Of a DNA stretch of 26,794 nucleotides, positions 15,876-22,910 are shown in pieces; positions within the stretch are counted from its first letter, which is position 1; each line of letters opens with the position of its first letter. The position numbers were made by a program, and so were the translations under genes. A model generated the notes under the pieces. It had not been told where the DNA came from. It did not search any database and saw only the letters and a list, made by a program, of their open reading frames with translations. The DNA is from JBOGDS01 sp050743075. GTDB taxonomy: Bacteria; Actinomycetota; Actinomycetes; Jiangellales; Jiangellaceae. The stretch covers positions 1 to 26,794 of the forward strand of contig JBOGDS010000049.1 of assembly GCA_050743075.1 (NCBI GenBank), written 5' to 3'.

Positions 15876-15936
15876 CGCCGCCCCCAGCCGGCGTGCGCCA
15901 CGTCGGTGTGCTGCAGGCCCGTGGGAGGATTCGCCG

Positions 15937-17211
15937 ATGGAGAGGTTCCGGGTGACCGGCGGGACGTCGTTGCGTGGCGAGGTCCGGGTCGCGGGCGCGA
16001 AGAACAGCGCGCTGAAGCTCATGGCGGCCGCCCTGTTGGCTCGGGGCTGCAGCACCCTGCGCGACGTACCTGCGATCACCGACGTCGACTACATGTCCGA
16101 CCTGCTGAGCCGGCTCGGCGCGGACGTGCAGCGGCACGGCGCGACCGTCACCGTCGACGTGCCGAGCGACATCGACCACGCCGCTCCGTACCACCTGGTC
16201 CGCCGCCTGCGTGCGTCGATCTGCGTGCTGGGACCGCTTCTCGCCCGGTGCGGAGCTGCCGATGTCGCGGTGCCCGGAGGCGACGCCATCGGCTCGCGCG
16301 GACTGGGCATGCACCTTGCCGGGCTGGAAAAGCTGGGCGCGACGGTCAGCGTCGAGCACGGGTTCGTCGTGGCGAGAGCCCCGAGAGGGCTGCGCGGTGC
16401 CAGCGTGTGGCTGGACTTTCCCAGCGTCGGCGCCACCGAGAACCTGCTGATGGCGGCGACCCTGGCTCAGGGCACGACCGTCATCGACAACGTGGCGCGC
16501 GAGCCGGAGATCGTCGACATCTGCCGGCTGCTGGTGGGCATGGGCGCCAAGATCGACGGGATCGGCAGCGCGACGCTGCGGATCGAAGGGGCCGACGAGC
16601 TCCGCCCCACCGAGCACACGACGGTGCCGGACCGGATCGTGACCGGGACCTGGGCGATCGCGGCGGTCATGACCCGCGGTGACGTGACCGTCGCGAACGG
16701 CCGGGCCGACCATCTGGAGATCGTGCTGGACAAGCTTTCCTACGCCGGTGCCACGGTCGACACGGCTGAGGAAGGGCTGCGGGTCGCGATGTCCGGCCGG
16801 CCACGTGCCGTCGACGTCGTCACCTTGCCCTACCCGGGGTTCCCGACAGACCTGCAGCCGATGGTCGTCGCGCTCAACGCGGTGGCGGAGGGCACCGCAA
16901 TGGTCACCGAGAATGTCTACGATGCCCGGTTCATGTTCGTCAACGAGCTTGCCCGTCTCGGTGCCGACGTGCGCACAGACGGGCACCACGCCGTGGCCCG
17001 TGGCCGGGCGCGGCTGTCGGCCGCCCCGGTCGTCGCTGCGGACATCCGCGCCGGCGCCGGTCTCGTTCTCGCCGGGCTCGTCGCCGACGGCGAGACACTC
17101 GTCTCCGGCGCGCACCACATCGACCGCGGCTACCCGGACTTCGCCGGGGAGCTGAACTCGCTCGGCGCCGACGTGGTCCGCGAGCCCGACCCGGACCACG
17201 TCGAGGCCTAG
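15937..17211 (+). CDS. murA: UDP-N-acetylglucosamine 1-carboxyvinyltransferase MurA, Asp-type
   Basis: MurA transfers enolpyruvate from PEP to UDP-GlcNAc, the first committed step of peptidoglycan synthesis. The product has 424 residues of inverted alpha-beta barrel fold. Lys22/Asn23 (GAKNSALK), Asp305 (FPTDLQ), Arg371 (DIRAGA) and Arg397 (HIDRGY) match the E. coli active site. The residue equivalent to catalytic Cys115 is Asp116 (VPGGDAIGSRG, codon GAC at 16282-16284). This substitution is known in mycobacterial and some other MurA enzymes and makes them insensitive to fosfomycin, which alkylates the Cys. GGGAGG at 15923-15928 supports ATG 15937. The adenosyltransferase gene found upstream in mycobacteria is absent. 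The next gene begins directly after the stop. Confidence 0.97.
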   Translation: MERFRVTGGTSLRGEVRVAGAKNSALKLMAAALLARGCSTLRDVPAITDVDYMSDLLSRLGADVQRHGATVTVDVPSDIDHAAPYHLVRRLRASICVLGPLLARCGAADVAVPGGDAIGSRGLGMHLAGLEKLGATVSVEHGFVVARAPRGLRGASVWLDFPSVGATENLLMAATLAQGTTVIDNVAREPEIVDICRLLVGMGAKIDGIGSATLRIEGADELRPTEHTTVPDRIVTGTWAIAAVMTRGDVTVANGRADHLEIVLDKLSYAGATVDTAEEGLRVAMSGRPRAVDVVTLPYPGFPTDLQPMVVALNAVAEGTAMVTENVYDARFMFVNELARLGADVRTDGHHAVARGRARLSAAPVVAADIRAGAGLVLAGLVADGETLVSGAHHIDRGYPDFAGELNSLGADVVREPDPDHVEA

Positions 17212-18270
17212 ATGAGCCTGCCTACCGCCACCCAGCCCCGGAAGAGGTGGACCTGGCCCATTCATCGGGTCGGGCTGACCCTCTACCTCCTCGTGCTGGC
17301 GGTCTACGTCGTCCGGGTGGGCGTCCCCACCGACCGGATCGGGCAGACCGGCTGGATCGTTCTGGGCATCGTCGCCGCCCGCCTCGGCCGGCCGGCGCGC
17401 GAGCACCTGCGAGCGGTTGTCGACTGGCTGCCGCTGCTGGGCGCCCTGATCCTCTACGACCACACCCGCGGCATCGCCGACTCCCTGGGCATGACGGTGC
17501 GGGTCATGGAACTCGTCGACGTCGAGCGGGCGCTGTTCGGGGGCATCCTGCCCAGCGCCTGGCTGCAGGAGCACTTCTCCGACCCGGCCGATCCGCAGTG
17601 GTGGGACGCGGTGGCGTCGCTGGTCTACACGTCGCACTTCGTCGTGCCCTGGGCACTCGCGGCCGTCCTCTACGTGCGGTCGCGGCCGGTGTGGCTGACC
17701 TATGTCCGGCGCGTCGTCCTGCTCTCGTACGCCGGCCTGGCGACCTACATCCTGCTTCCGGCCGCGCCGCCCTGGTTCGCCGCCAAGTACGGACCCATTC
17801 CGGAGGAGATCGACCGGGTCATCACCAACGGCTGGGCCGTCCTCGGGCTGCGCAGCGCGGGCGCCTGGCTCGAGGAGGCACAGGCGGGCTCGAACCTGGT
17901 CGCCGCGCTGCCGTCGCTGCATACCGCGTTTGCGCTGCTCGTCAGCGTCGCGCTGTGGCCGTTGGTACGGAATCCGGCGCTGCGGGTGTTGATCGCGCTG
18001 TATCCGGTCGCGATGGGGCTCACGCTGGTCTACGGCGGCGAGCACTACGTCATCGACGTCCTGCTCGGCTGGGTCTACGTCGTCCTGGTGCTGCTCGTGG
18101 CGCGGGCGTGGGAGCGTCGCTCAGCTGGTCCCGACAGTCGTGGCGACGATGGCGCGGATGCCGTCGGGCCAGGCCAGGATCCGGTCCTCGTGGGCACCAC
18201 CGGACACGGCGCCATGGACGGCGACATAGCAGCGGCGCGGCCTGACCGCGCACCCGACGAGCAGCAGTAG
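17212..18270 (+). CDS. PAP2-superfamily membrane phosphatase/transferase, Aur1-like
   Basis: The product has 352 residues and about six membrane segments. The catalytic motifs of the PAP2 superfamily are present: LPSLHTAFAL with His237, and YGGEHYVIDVLLGW with His278 and Asp282. The earlier segments LYDHTRGIAD, WLQEHF and LLPAAPPWF fit the Aur1/Ipt1-like PAP2_3 branch, whose members move or remove phospholipid head groups such as inositol phosphate. The last 48 residues are a disordered, Asp/Gly-rich tail. The ATG starts on the base after the murA TAG, so it is in the same transcript. A role in recycling a polyprenyl pyrophosphate or making an inositol lipid is conceivable, but the substrate cannot be read from sequence. 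Confidence 0.85.
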   Translation: MSLPTATQPRKRWTWPIHRVGLTLYLLVLAVYVVRVGVPTDRIGQTGWIVLGIVAARLGRPAREHLRAVVDWLPLLGALILYDHTRGIADSLGMTVRVMELVDVERALFGGILPSAWLQEHFSDPADPQWWDAVASLVYTSHFVVPWALAAVLYVRSRPVWLTYVRRVVLLSYAGLATYILLPAAPPWFAAKYGPIPEEIDRVITNGWAVLGLRSAGAWLEEAQAGSNLVAALPSLHTAFALLVSVALWPLVRNPALRVLIALYPVAMGLTLVYGGEHYVIDVLLGWVYVVLVLLVARAWERRSAGPDSRGDDGADAVGPGQDPVLVGTTGHGAMDGDIAAARPDRAPDEQQ

Positions 18271-18290
18271 CCGGACCCGAGGGAGGCAGG

Positions 18291-19139
18291 ATGGCGCAGC
18301 GAGTCGCCGTGATCGGCGCCGGGCTCATGGGGTCCGGCATCGCCCAGATCGCCGCCGAGGCGGGCTCGGAGGTCGTCCTGTGCGATATCACCGACGAAGC
18401 ACTGCAGCGTGGACTGGCCGCCATCGAAGCAAGCACCGCCCGCTTCGTGGAGAAAGGTCGACTCACGGCCGAGGGTCGTGCGCAGGCGCTGGGCAGGGTC
18501 ACCACGACGACGGATCCGGAGGCCGTCGGCGATGCCGACATCGTCGTCGAGGCGGTCTTCGAACGCGTGGACGTCAAGCAGGACCTGTTCCGGGAGCTCG
18601 ACCGGATCTGCCGCGACGGCGCCGTCCTCGCCACCAATACCAGTGCGATCCCGATCACGACGATCGCCTCGGCGACGCAGCGCCCGGAAGCCGTGGTCGG
18701 CACGCACTTCTTCTCGCCGGTGCCGCTGATGGCCCTCTGCGAGCTGGTTCGCGGCCTGCACACGTCCGACGAGACCCTGGCTGCGGCCAGGACCTTTGCC
18801 GAGACGGCAGGCAAGACCTGCATCGTGGTGAACCGTGACGTCGCCGGCTTCGTCACCACCAGGCTGATCAGCACACTGGCGGTGGAGGCGGTGCGGCTGT
18901 ACGAGTCCGGGGTTGCCTCCGCCGAGGACATCGACACCGCCTGCAAGCTGGGCTTCGGCCACACCATGGGGCCGCTCGCCACCGTCGACCTGACCGGTGT
19001 CGACGTCCTGCGGAATGCGACATCGAACATCTATGCCGAGACCGGCGACCCGAAGTTCTTCCCGCCGGAGACGCTCAACCGGATGGTGGACGCCGGAGAC
19101 CTCGGCCGCAAGACCGGCCACGGCTTCTACACGTACTGA
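18291..19139 (+). CDS. 3-hydroxyacyl-CoA (3-hydroxybutyryl-CoA) dehydrogenase family
   Basis: Family members oxidise (S)-3-hydroxyacyl-CoA to 3-oxoacyl-CoA with NAD(P), or run in reverse for butanoyl-CoA and polyhydroxybutyrate routes. The product has 282 residues, typical of single-domain enzymes. The Rossmann fingerprint GAGLMGSG is at 9-16. Catalytic Ser118 (NTSAIPIT), His139 (GTHFFSPVPL) and Glu151 (CELV) are present. The fourth usual residue, Asn in GFxxNR, is Thr190 (GFVTTR). From memory, other actinobacterial relatives have the same NRDVAGFVTTRL segment, so this may be a subgroup rather than a defect. GAGGGAGG precedes the ATG. The end meets a hairpin shared with the convergent remnant. 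The Ecm/MeaA mutase lies 1.8 kb downstream. Confidence 0.9.
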   Translation: MAQRVAVIGAGLMGSGIAQIAAEAGSEVVLCDITDEALQRGLAAIEASTARFVEKGRLTAEGRAQALGRVTTTTDPEAVGDADIVVEAVFERVDVKQDLFRELDRICRDGAVLATNTSAIPITTIASATQRPEAVVGTHFFSPVPLMALCELVRGLHTSDETLAAARTFAETAGKTCIVVNRDVAGFVTTRLISTLAVEAVRLYESGVASAEDIDTACKLGFGHTMGPLATVDLTGVDVLRNATSNIYAETGDPKFFPPETLNRMVDAGDLGRKTGHGFYTY

Positions 19140-19160
19140 CCCACCCCGTCGGTGGCTCAG
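19136..19160. terminator. Symmetric hairpin between convergent ends
   Basis: CTGA-c-CCACC, loop CCGTC, GGTGG-c-TCAG: nine base pairs with one mismatch. The two arms contain the TGA stop of the dehydrogenase (19137-19139) and the complement of the stop of the reverse-strand remnant (19157-19159). It could terminate from both sides. Confidence 0.5.
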
Positions 19161-19642
19161 AGCATGTCCTCAGGGCTGAAGACCCAGAGATCGGAAGCAG
19201 AAGGCTGCAGTTCCGGCTCAACGCCGGAACGAGTCCACAACGCGAGCCGAGGGTCGATGGCGTCGTCAGGCAGGTACGTGATCTTCCCCTGCAGCTCACG
19301 CAGGCCACGCCGACCCACGGGCGTGTTCTCCCACCTCACCTCGCCGACCAGTACCGGTCGGACGCCGGATAGCCCGACAACGTCGATCTCGACGACCTCG
19401 TCGAGCCACCAGCGCCCGACGACCGTGCCCGCCGGAAGCCGGCCAGCCGAGCCGAGGCGCACGGCGTGGTCACGCGCAACCTGCTCGAACGTGGCGCTGA
19501 CATGCCGGTCCAGGCGTGCGCGCTGGCGGTGAAGCACCGCGCTTCCCTGCCCGCCCTCGATCAGCTCCGCATCGTCTCGCAGGACACTGAGCCAGAAGCC
19601 CAGGTAGACGTCAGCGATCTTCGGGCTGAACCGGGGCGTGCG
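19157..19642 (-). pseudogene. Remnant of a DUF234-type AAA ATPase (C-terminal domain only)
   Basis: Read on the minus strand, about 160 codons resemble the C-terminal domain of the archaeal-type ATPase/DUF234 family: RTPRFSPKIADVYLGFW, then AELIEGGQGSAVL, ATFEQVARDHA, VGRWWLDEVVEIDVVGL, VLVGEVRW, and an end WVFSPEDML. The EID...GEVRW pattern resembles a PD-(D/E)XK nuclease-like core. The N-terminal P-loop ATPase domain (about 300 residues) is missing: upstream the frame runs straight into the sigma-factor gene on the other strand and the similarity stops. A GTG at 19537 could start a 126-residue product, but it would begin inside the domain. I read it as a truncated, dead gene. Confidence 0.7.
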
Positions 19643-19652
19643 GTTGGCACGT
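19627..19652 (+). promoter_or_regulatory. SigL-like ECF promoter TGAACC-N17-CGT
   Basis: TGAACC at 19627-19632 and CGT at 19650-19652 are separated by 17 bases. Mycobacterial SigL is reported to recognise TGAACC-N16-18-CGT, and the sigma factor encoded directly downstream resembles SigL. Autoregulation is therefore the simplest reading. The expected start near 19659-19662 makes the transcript almost leaderless if the GTG at 19663 is used. Confidence 0.7.
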
Positions 19653-19662
19653 AGCAGAGGAT

Positions 19663-20181
19663 GTGCGGGAACGGGCAGTGGCGGACGAGGAGTTGTTGCG
19701 CACCCTGTACGACGAACACGCGGCAGCCCTGTTCGGCTTCGTACGGCGGCTGGTCGACGGTGACCGGCAGCATGCGGAGGACATCGTCCAGGAGACGTTG
19801 CTGCGCGCGTGGCGGCATCCGGAAGCGCTCACAGCCGAGCGGGCGCGGCCGTGGCTGTTCACGGTCGCGCGGAACCTGGTGATCTCGCGCTACCGCGCCC
19901 GGCAGGCGCGCGCTCCGGAGGTGCCGCTGGGTGCCGTCGACACGCTCGTGGACGACGACGAGCTTGACCAGGCGATGTTGTCCTGGCAGGTCGCCGATGC
20001 CTTGCGGCGGCTCAGTCCGTCTCACCGCGAGGTCCTGGTGCACCTGTTCTTCGGCGGGCAGTCGGTCGCCGAGGCTGCGGCCGCGATCGGCGTACCCGAG
20101 GGCACGGTGAAGTCCCGCAGCTTCTACGCCTTGCGAGCGCTGCGCCTGGTGCTGGAGGAGAGCGGGGTGAGTGCCGAGTGA
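19663..20181 (+). CDS. ECF RNA polymerase sigma factor, SigL-like
   Basis: The product has 172 residues. Sigma region 2 includes LYDEHAAALFGFVRRL, AEDIVQETLLRAWRHP and WLFTVARNLVISRYRARQ. Region 4 has LSPSHREVLVHLFFGGQSV and the helix-turn-helix GVPEGTVKSRSFYALRALR. The order and several segments resemble mycobacterial SigL (DEHAA, VQETLLRAW, ARPWLFTVARN, EGTVKSR). GTG 19663 and GTG 19678 are both possible: the first suits a nearly leaderless transcript from the ECF promoter, the second has GGGA seven bases upstream. The anti-sigma gene overlaps the stop (GTGA), giving coupled synthesis. The trigger is not known. Confidence 0.92.
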   Translation: MRERAVADEELLRTLYDEHAAALFGFVRRLVDGDRQHAEDIVQETLLRAWRHPEALTAERARPWLFTVARNLVISRYRARQARAPEVPLGAVDTLVDDDELDQAMLSWQVADALRRLSPSHREVLVHLFFGGQSVAEAAAAIGVPEGTVKSRSFYALRALRLVLEESGVSAE

Positions 20182-20831
20182 GCTGCACGCTGACCGAGTC
20201 GGTCGGTGCCTACCTGCTCGGTGCTGTCGACGACCGGGAGCATGTCCTGCTTGACGCACACGTACGAGCTTGCACCGACTGCCGCGCTGTCGCGGACGAG
20301 CTGCGGCCGGTATCGGCGATACTCAGGAAGGTCCATGTCGACGATCTCACCGCGCCCGAGCCGCCTGCTTACGTCCTCGATCGCCTCCTTGCCACGCATG
20401 CGGCGGCTCGTCGGCGACGCGGCGTGCGCAGGCTCGTCGCTGCTGCCGTGCTGGTCGCTGCGGCAGCCCTCACGGCGGGCGTCGTGGGGGCCGGAGAGCC
20501 GGCAGGAGATCCGTCGGCGGACACCGTCGCCGTGACGGCGTCCGACGCGACGGGCGGGGTCACAGCCACCGCCTGGTTGGCCGACCGGGCGTGGGGTACC
20601 GAGATCCGGCTGCGGCTGACCGGGGTGGCGGAGGGCGAATGGTGCCAGCTGGTCGTCCGCGACCACGACGGCGGAACCGAGACGGCGGCGAGCTGGACCG
20701 TCCAGTATGGCGAGGACGTCGACGTCCCGGGCGCGACCGTGACGCGCCTCCCCGACATCAGTGGACTCACGGTCGTGACGTCGGACGGTGCCCGCCTGGT
20801 CAGTCTGCCGACGGCCGGGGGCGGTATGTGA
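20178..20831 (+). CDS. Zinc-type transmembrane anti-sigma factor
   Basis: The product has 217 residues. The N-terminal cytoplasmic anti-sigma domain has LGAVDDREHVLLDAHV and the zinc motif H28-x3-C32-x2-C35 (HVRACTDC). One membrane helix lies at about 86-106 after a basic RRRRGVRR stretch. The outer domain of about 110 residues has WGTEIRLRLTGVAEGEWCQL and VTRLPDISGLTVVTSDGARLV, the fold common in actinobacterial anti-sigma K/L-type proteins. It should hold the sigma factor inactive at the membrane until an outside or redox signal. GTG 20178 overlaps the sigma stop codon. The HxxxCxxC motif allows thiol oxidation sensing, as in RslA or RsrA, but that is inference. Confidence 0.9.
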   Translation: MSCTLTESVGAYLLGAVDDREHVLLDAHVRACTDCRAVADELRPVSAILRKVHVDDLTAPEPPAYVLDRLLATHAAARRRRGVRRLVAAAVLVAAAALTAGVVGAGEPAGDPSADTVAVTASDATGGVTATAWLADRAWGTEIRLRLTGVAEGEWCQLVVRDHDGGTETAASWTVQYGEDVDVPGATVTRLPDISGLTVVTSDGARLVSLPTAGGGM

Positions 20832-20886
20832 CGTAGCTCGACCGTGAGCCGTTTCACACTCCGTAGGCGGCGAGGTTACCGGCGGG

Positions 20887-20892
20887 TACAGT
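20887..20892 (+). promoter_or_regulatory. Possible -10 element TACAGT for the mutase gene
   Basis: A TANNNT hexamer lies in the 96-base gap between the anti-sigma gene and the mutase. It places the transcript start near 20899 and gives a leader of about 29 bases with the GGGAGG site. The gap also has a GTGA/TCAC inverted repeat at 20844-20857. No clear -35 is seen. Confidence 0.3.
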
Positions 20893-20927
20893 CCGGACCA
20901 CCCCTTCGTCCCTCGCGGGAGGTCAGG

Positions 20928-22904
20928 ATGCGCGAGCGGCCGTGGCTCATGCGGACGTACGCCGGGCACTCGTCCGCAGCCGAGAGCAACGCACTGTTCC
21001 GGCGGAATCTGACCAAGGGCCAGACGGGCCTCTCGGTGGCGTTCGACCTGCCAACGCAGACCGGGTACGACCCCGATCACGAGCTCGCCCGTGGTGAGGT
21101 CGGCAAGGTCGGTGTGCCGGTCACCCACCTCGGTGACATGCGGGCGCTCTTCGACGGCATCCCGTTGGAGCAGAGCAACACCAGCATGACCATCAACGCG
21201 ACGGCGATGTGGCTGTTCGCGCTCTACCAGGTGGTCGCAGAGGGGCAGGGAGCGGACGTTCGTCAGCTGGCCGGCACGACCCAGAACGACATCGTCAAGG
21301 AGTACCTGTCCCGCGGTACGTACGTCTTCCCGCCGGCGGCGTCGTTGCGGCTGACGACGGACCTGATCGCGTACACGGTCGAGCAGTCCCCCCGGTGGAA
21401 CCCGATCAACGTGTGCAGTTACCACCTGCAAGAAGCGGGGGCGACGCCGGTCCAGGAGGTTGCGTACGCACTCTGTACAGCCGTCGCGGTCCTGGACGCG
21501 GTCCGCGACGGCGGGCAGGTCCCGGCGGAACGGTTTCCGGACGTCGTCGGCCGGATCTCGTTCTTCGTCAATGCCGGTGTCCGCTTCGTCGAGGAGATGT
21601 GCAAGCTGCGAGCCTTCGCGCAACTCTGGGACGAGTTGCTGCAACAGCGGTACGGCATCACCGACGAGGCGGTGCGCCGGTTCCGCTACGGCGTCCAGGT
21701 CAACTCGCTCGGGCTCACCGAGGCCCAGCCGGAGAACAACGTCGCGCGAATCCTGATCGAGATGCTGGCCGTGACCCTGTCCAAACGGACGAGGGCTCGC
21801 GCGGTCCAGCTGCCGGCGTGGAACGAGGCACTGGGGCTGCCGCGCCCGTGGGACCAGCAGTGGAGCCTGCGGCTGCAGCAGGTGCTCGCCTACGAGACCG
21901 ACCTGCTGGAGTATGACGACATCTTCGACGGGTCACCGGTGATCGAGTCGACCGTCGGCGCGATCGTGGCGCAGGCCCGCTCCGAGATGGACCGAGTGCA
22001 GGAGATGGGCGGTGCGGTCGCCGGCATCGAGAACGGCTACATGAAGCAGCAGCTCGTGGCAGCGCACGCGGCCCGGCGGCGCCGGATCGAGAACGGCGTG
22101 GACCAGGTCGTCGGCGTCAACTGTTACACGGAGACCGAACCGTCGCCGTTGACCGCGGAGGTCGAGACCGCCGTGCAGACAGTCCATCCCGGTGCCGAGC
22201 GGGGGGCCGTGGAAGCGGTGCTGGCCTGGCGGGCGGCCCGGGACGCCGCCGCGGCCACGCGGGCGCTCGACCGCTTGCGCGCGGACGCGAAGACCGAGGT
22301 CAACCTCGTGCCGGCGTCGCTGGACTGTGCTCGCGCGGGCGTCACAACGGGGGAGTGGGCCGCCGCGTTGCGTGAGGTGTTCGGCGAGTACCGCGCGCCG
22401 ACGGGCATCGGGGGAGCGGTCCCAGCGGCGTCGGGCGACGAGATCGCCCAGGTGCGGGCGGCCGTCGAGGCTACTGGCGCGGCGATCGGCCGGCGGCTGC
22501 GGCTGCTCGTCGGCAAGCCCGGGCTGGACGGGCATTCGAATGGCGCGGAGCAGGTGGCTGTGCGGGCCCGGGACTGCGGCTTCGAGGTGGTGTACCAGGG
22601 CATCCGGCTGACGCCTGCCCAGATCGTGGCCGCGGCGGTGGCCGAGGACGTGCACTGCGTCGGGCTGTCCGTGCTGTCGGGTTCGCACCTGGAGCTGGTC
22701 CCGGAGGTGCTCGCCGGGCTGCGGGCCGCCGGCGTGACAGATGTGCCGGTGGTCCTGGGTGGCATCGTTCCACCGGCGGACGCCACAGAGCTGCGCAGGC
22801 TCGGCGTCGCCGAGGTGTTCACGCCGAAGGACTTCGGGCTGACCGAGATCATGGGGCGGATCGTGGCGGTCATCCGGACCGCCTACGGCCTCCCGCCACG
22901 TTGA
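20928..22904 (+). CDS. Ethylmalonyl-CoA mutase, B12-dependent (Ecm/MeaA)
   Basis: The enzyme converts (2R)-ethylmalonyl-CoA to methylsuccinyl-CoA using adenosylcobalamin, a key step of the ethylmalonyl-CoA pathway for acetyl-CoA assimilation. The product has 658 residues: a TIM-barrel substrate domain (about 1-500) and a C-terminal cobalamin domain with DGHSNG (D-x-H-x-x-G, His supplies the lower ligand), GLSVLSGSH and VLGGIVP. YAGHSSAAESN and FDLPTQTGYDPD follow the Ecm/MeaA form; methylmalonyl-CoA mutases have YAGFSTAEESN and FDLATHRGYDSD. ATG 20928 follows GGGAGG at 20917-20922 and gives the usual start MRERPWLMRTYAG. The ccr gene, often adjacent in Streptomyces, is not nearby. Confidence 0.93.
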   Translation: MRERPWLMRTYAGHSSAAESNALFRRNLTKGQTGLSVAFDLPTQTGYDPDHELARGEVGKVGVPVTHLGDMRALFDGIPLEQSNTSMTINATAMWLFALYQVVAEGQGADVRQLAGTTQNDIVKEYLSRGTYVFPPAASLRLTTDLIAYTVEQSPRWNPINVCSYHLQEAGATPVQEVAYALCTAVAVLDAVRDGGQVPAERFPDVVGRISFFVNAGVRFVEEMCKLRAFAQLWDELLQQRYGITDEAVRRFRYGVQVNSLGLTEAQPENNVARILIEMLAVTLSKRTRARAVQLPAWNEALGLPRPWDQQWSLRLQQVLAYETDLLEYDDIFDGSPVIESTVGAIVAQARSEMDRVQEMGGAVAGIENGYMKQQLVAAHAARRRRIENGVDQVVGVNCYTETEPSPLTAEVETAVQTVHPGAERGAVEAVLAWRAARDAAAATRALDRLRADAKTEVNLVPASLDCARAGVTTGEWAAALREVFGEYRAPTGIGGAVPAASGDEIAQVRAAVEATGAAIGRRLRLLVGKPGLDGHSNGAEQVAVRARDCGFEVVYQGIRLTPAQIVAAAVAEDVHCVGLSVLSGSHLELVPEVLAGLRAAGVTDVPVVLGGIVPPADATELRRLGVAEVFTPKDFGLTEIMGRIVAVIRTAYGLPPR

Positions 22905-22910
22905 TCAACG
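22899..22910. other. 12-bp palindrome joining two convergent stop codons
   Basis: CGTTGATCAACG is a perfect palindrome centred between the mutase TGA (22902-22904) and the complement of the regulator stop (22905-22907). The two genes meet with no base between them. The arm is too short to be a convincing terminator on its own. Confidence 0.6.

Noticed and set aside
18829..18853. TGAACC-N16-CGT inside the dehydrogenase gene
   Set aside because: It fits the SigL-like pattern, but the bases are dictated by the conserved residues VNRDVAGFV, and no sensible start follows. Treated as chance.
20832..20927. CRP-like operator (TGTGA and TCACA) before the mutase
   Set aside because: The half-sites at 20827-20831 and 20854-20858 are 22 bases apart, not 6, and one lies in the anti-sigma stop region.
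20928..22904. Methylmalonyl-CoA mutase
   Set aside because: The fused cobalamin domain is shared, but YAGHS and PTQTGYDPD are the Ecm/MeaA form rather than YAGFS and ATHRGYDSD. There is also no small-subunit partner gene.
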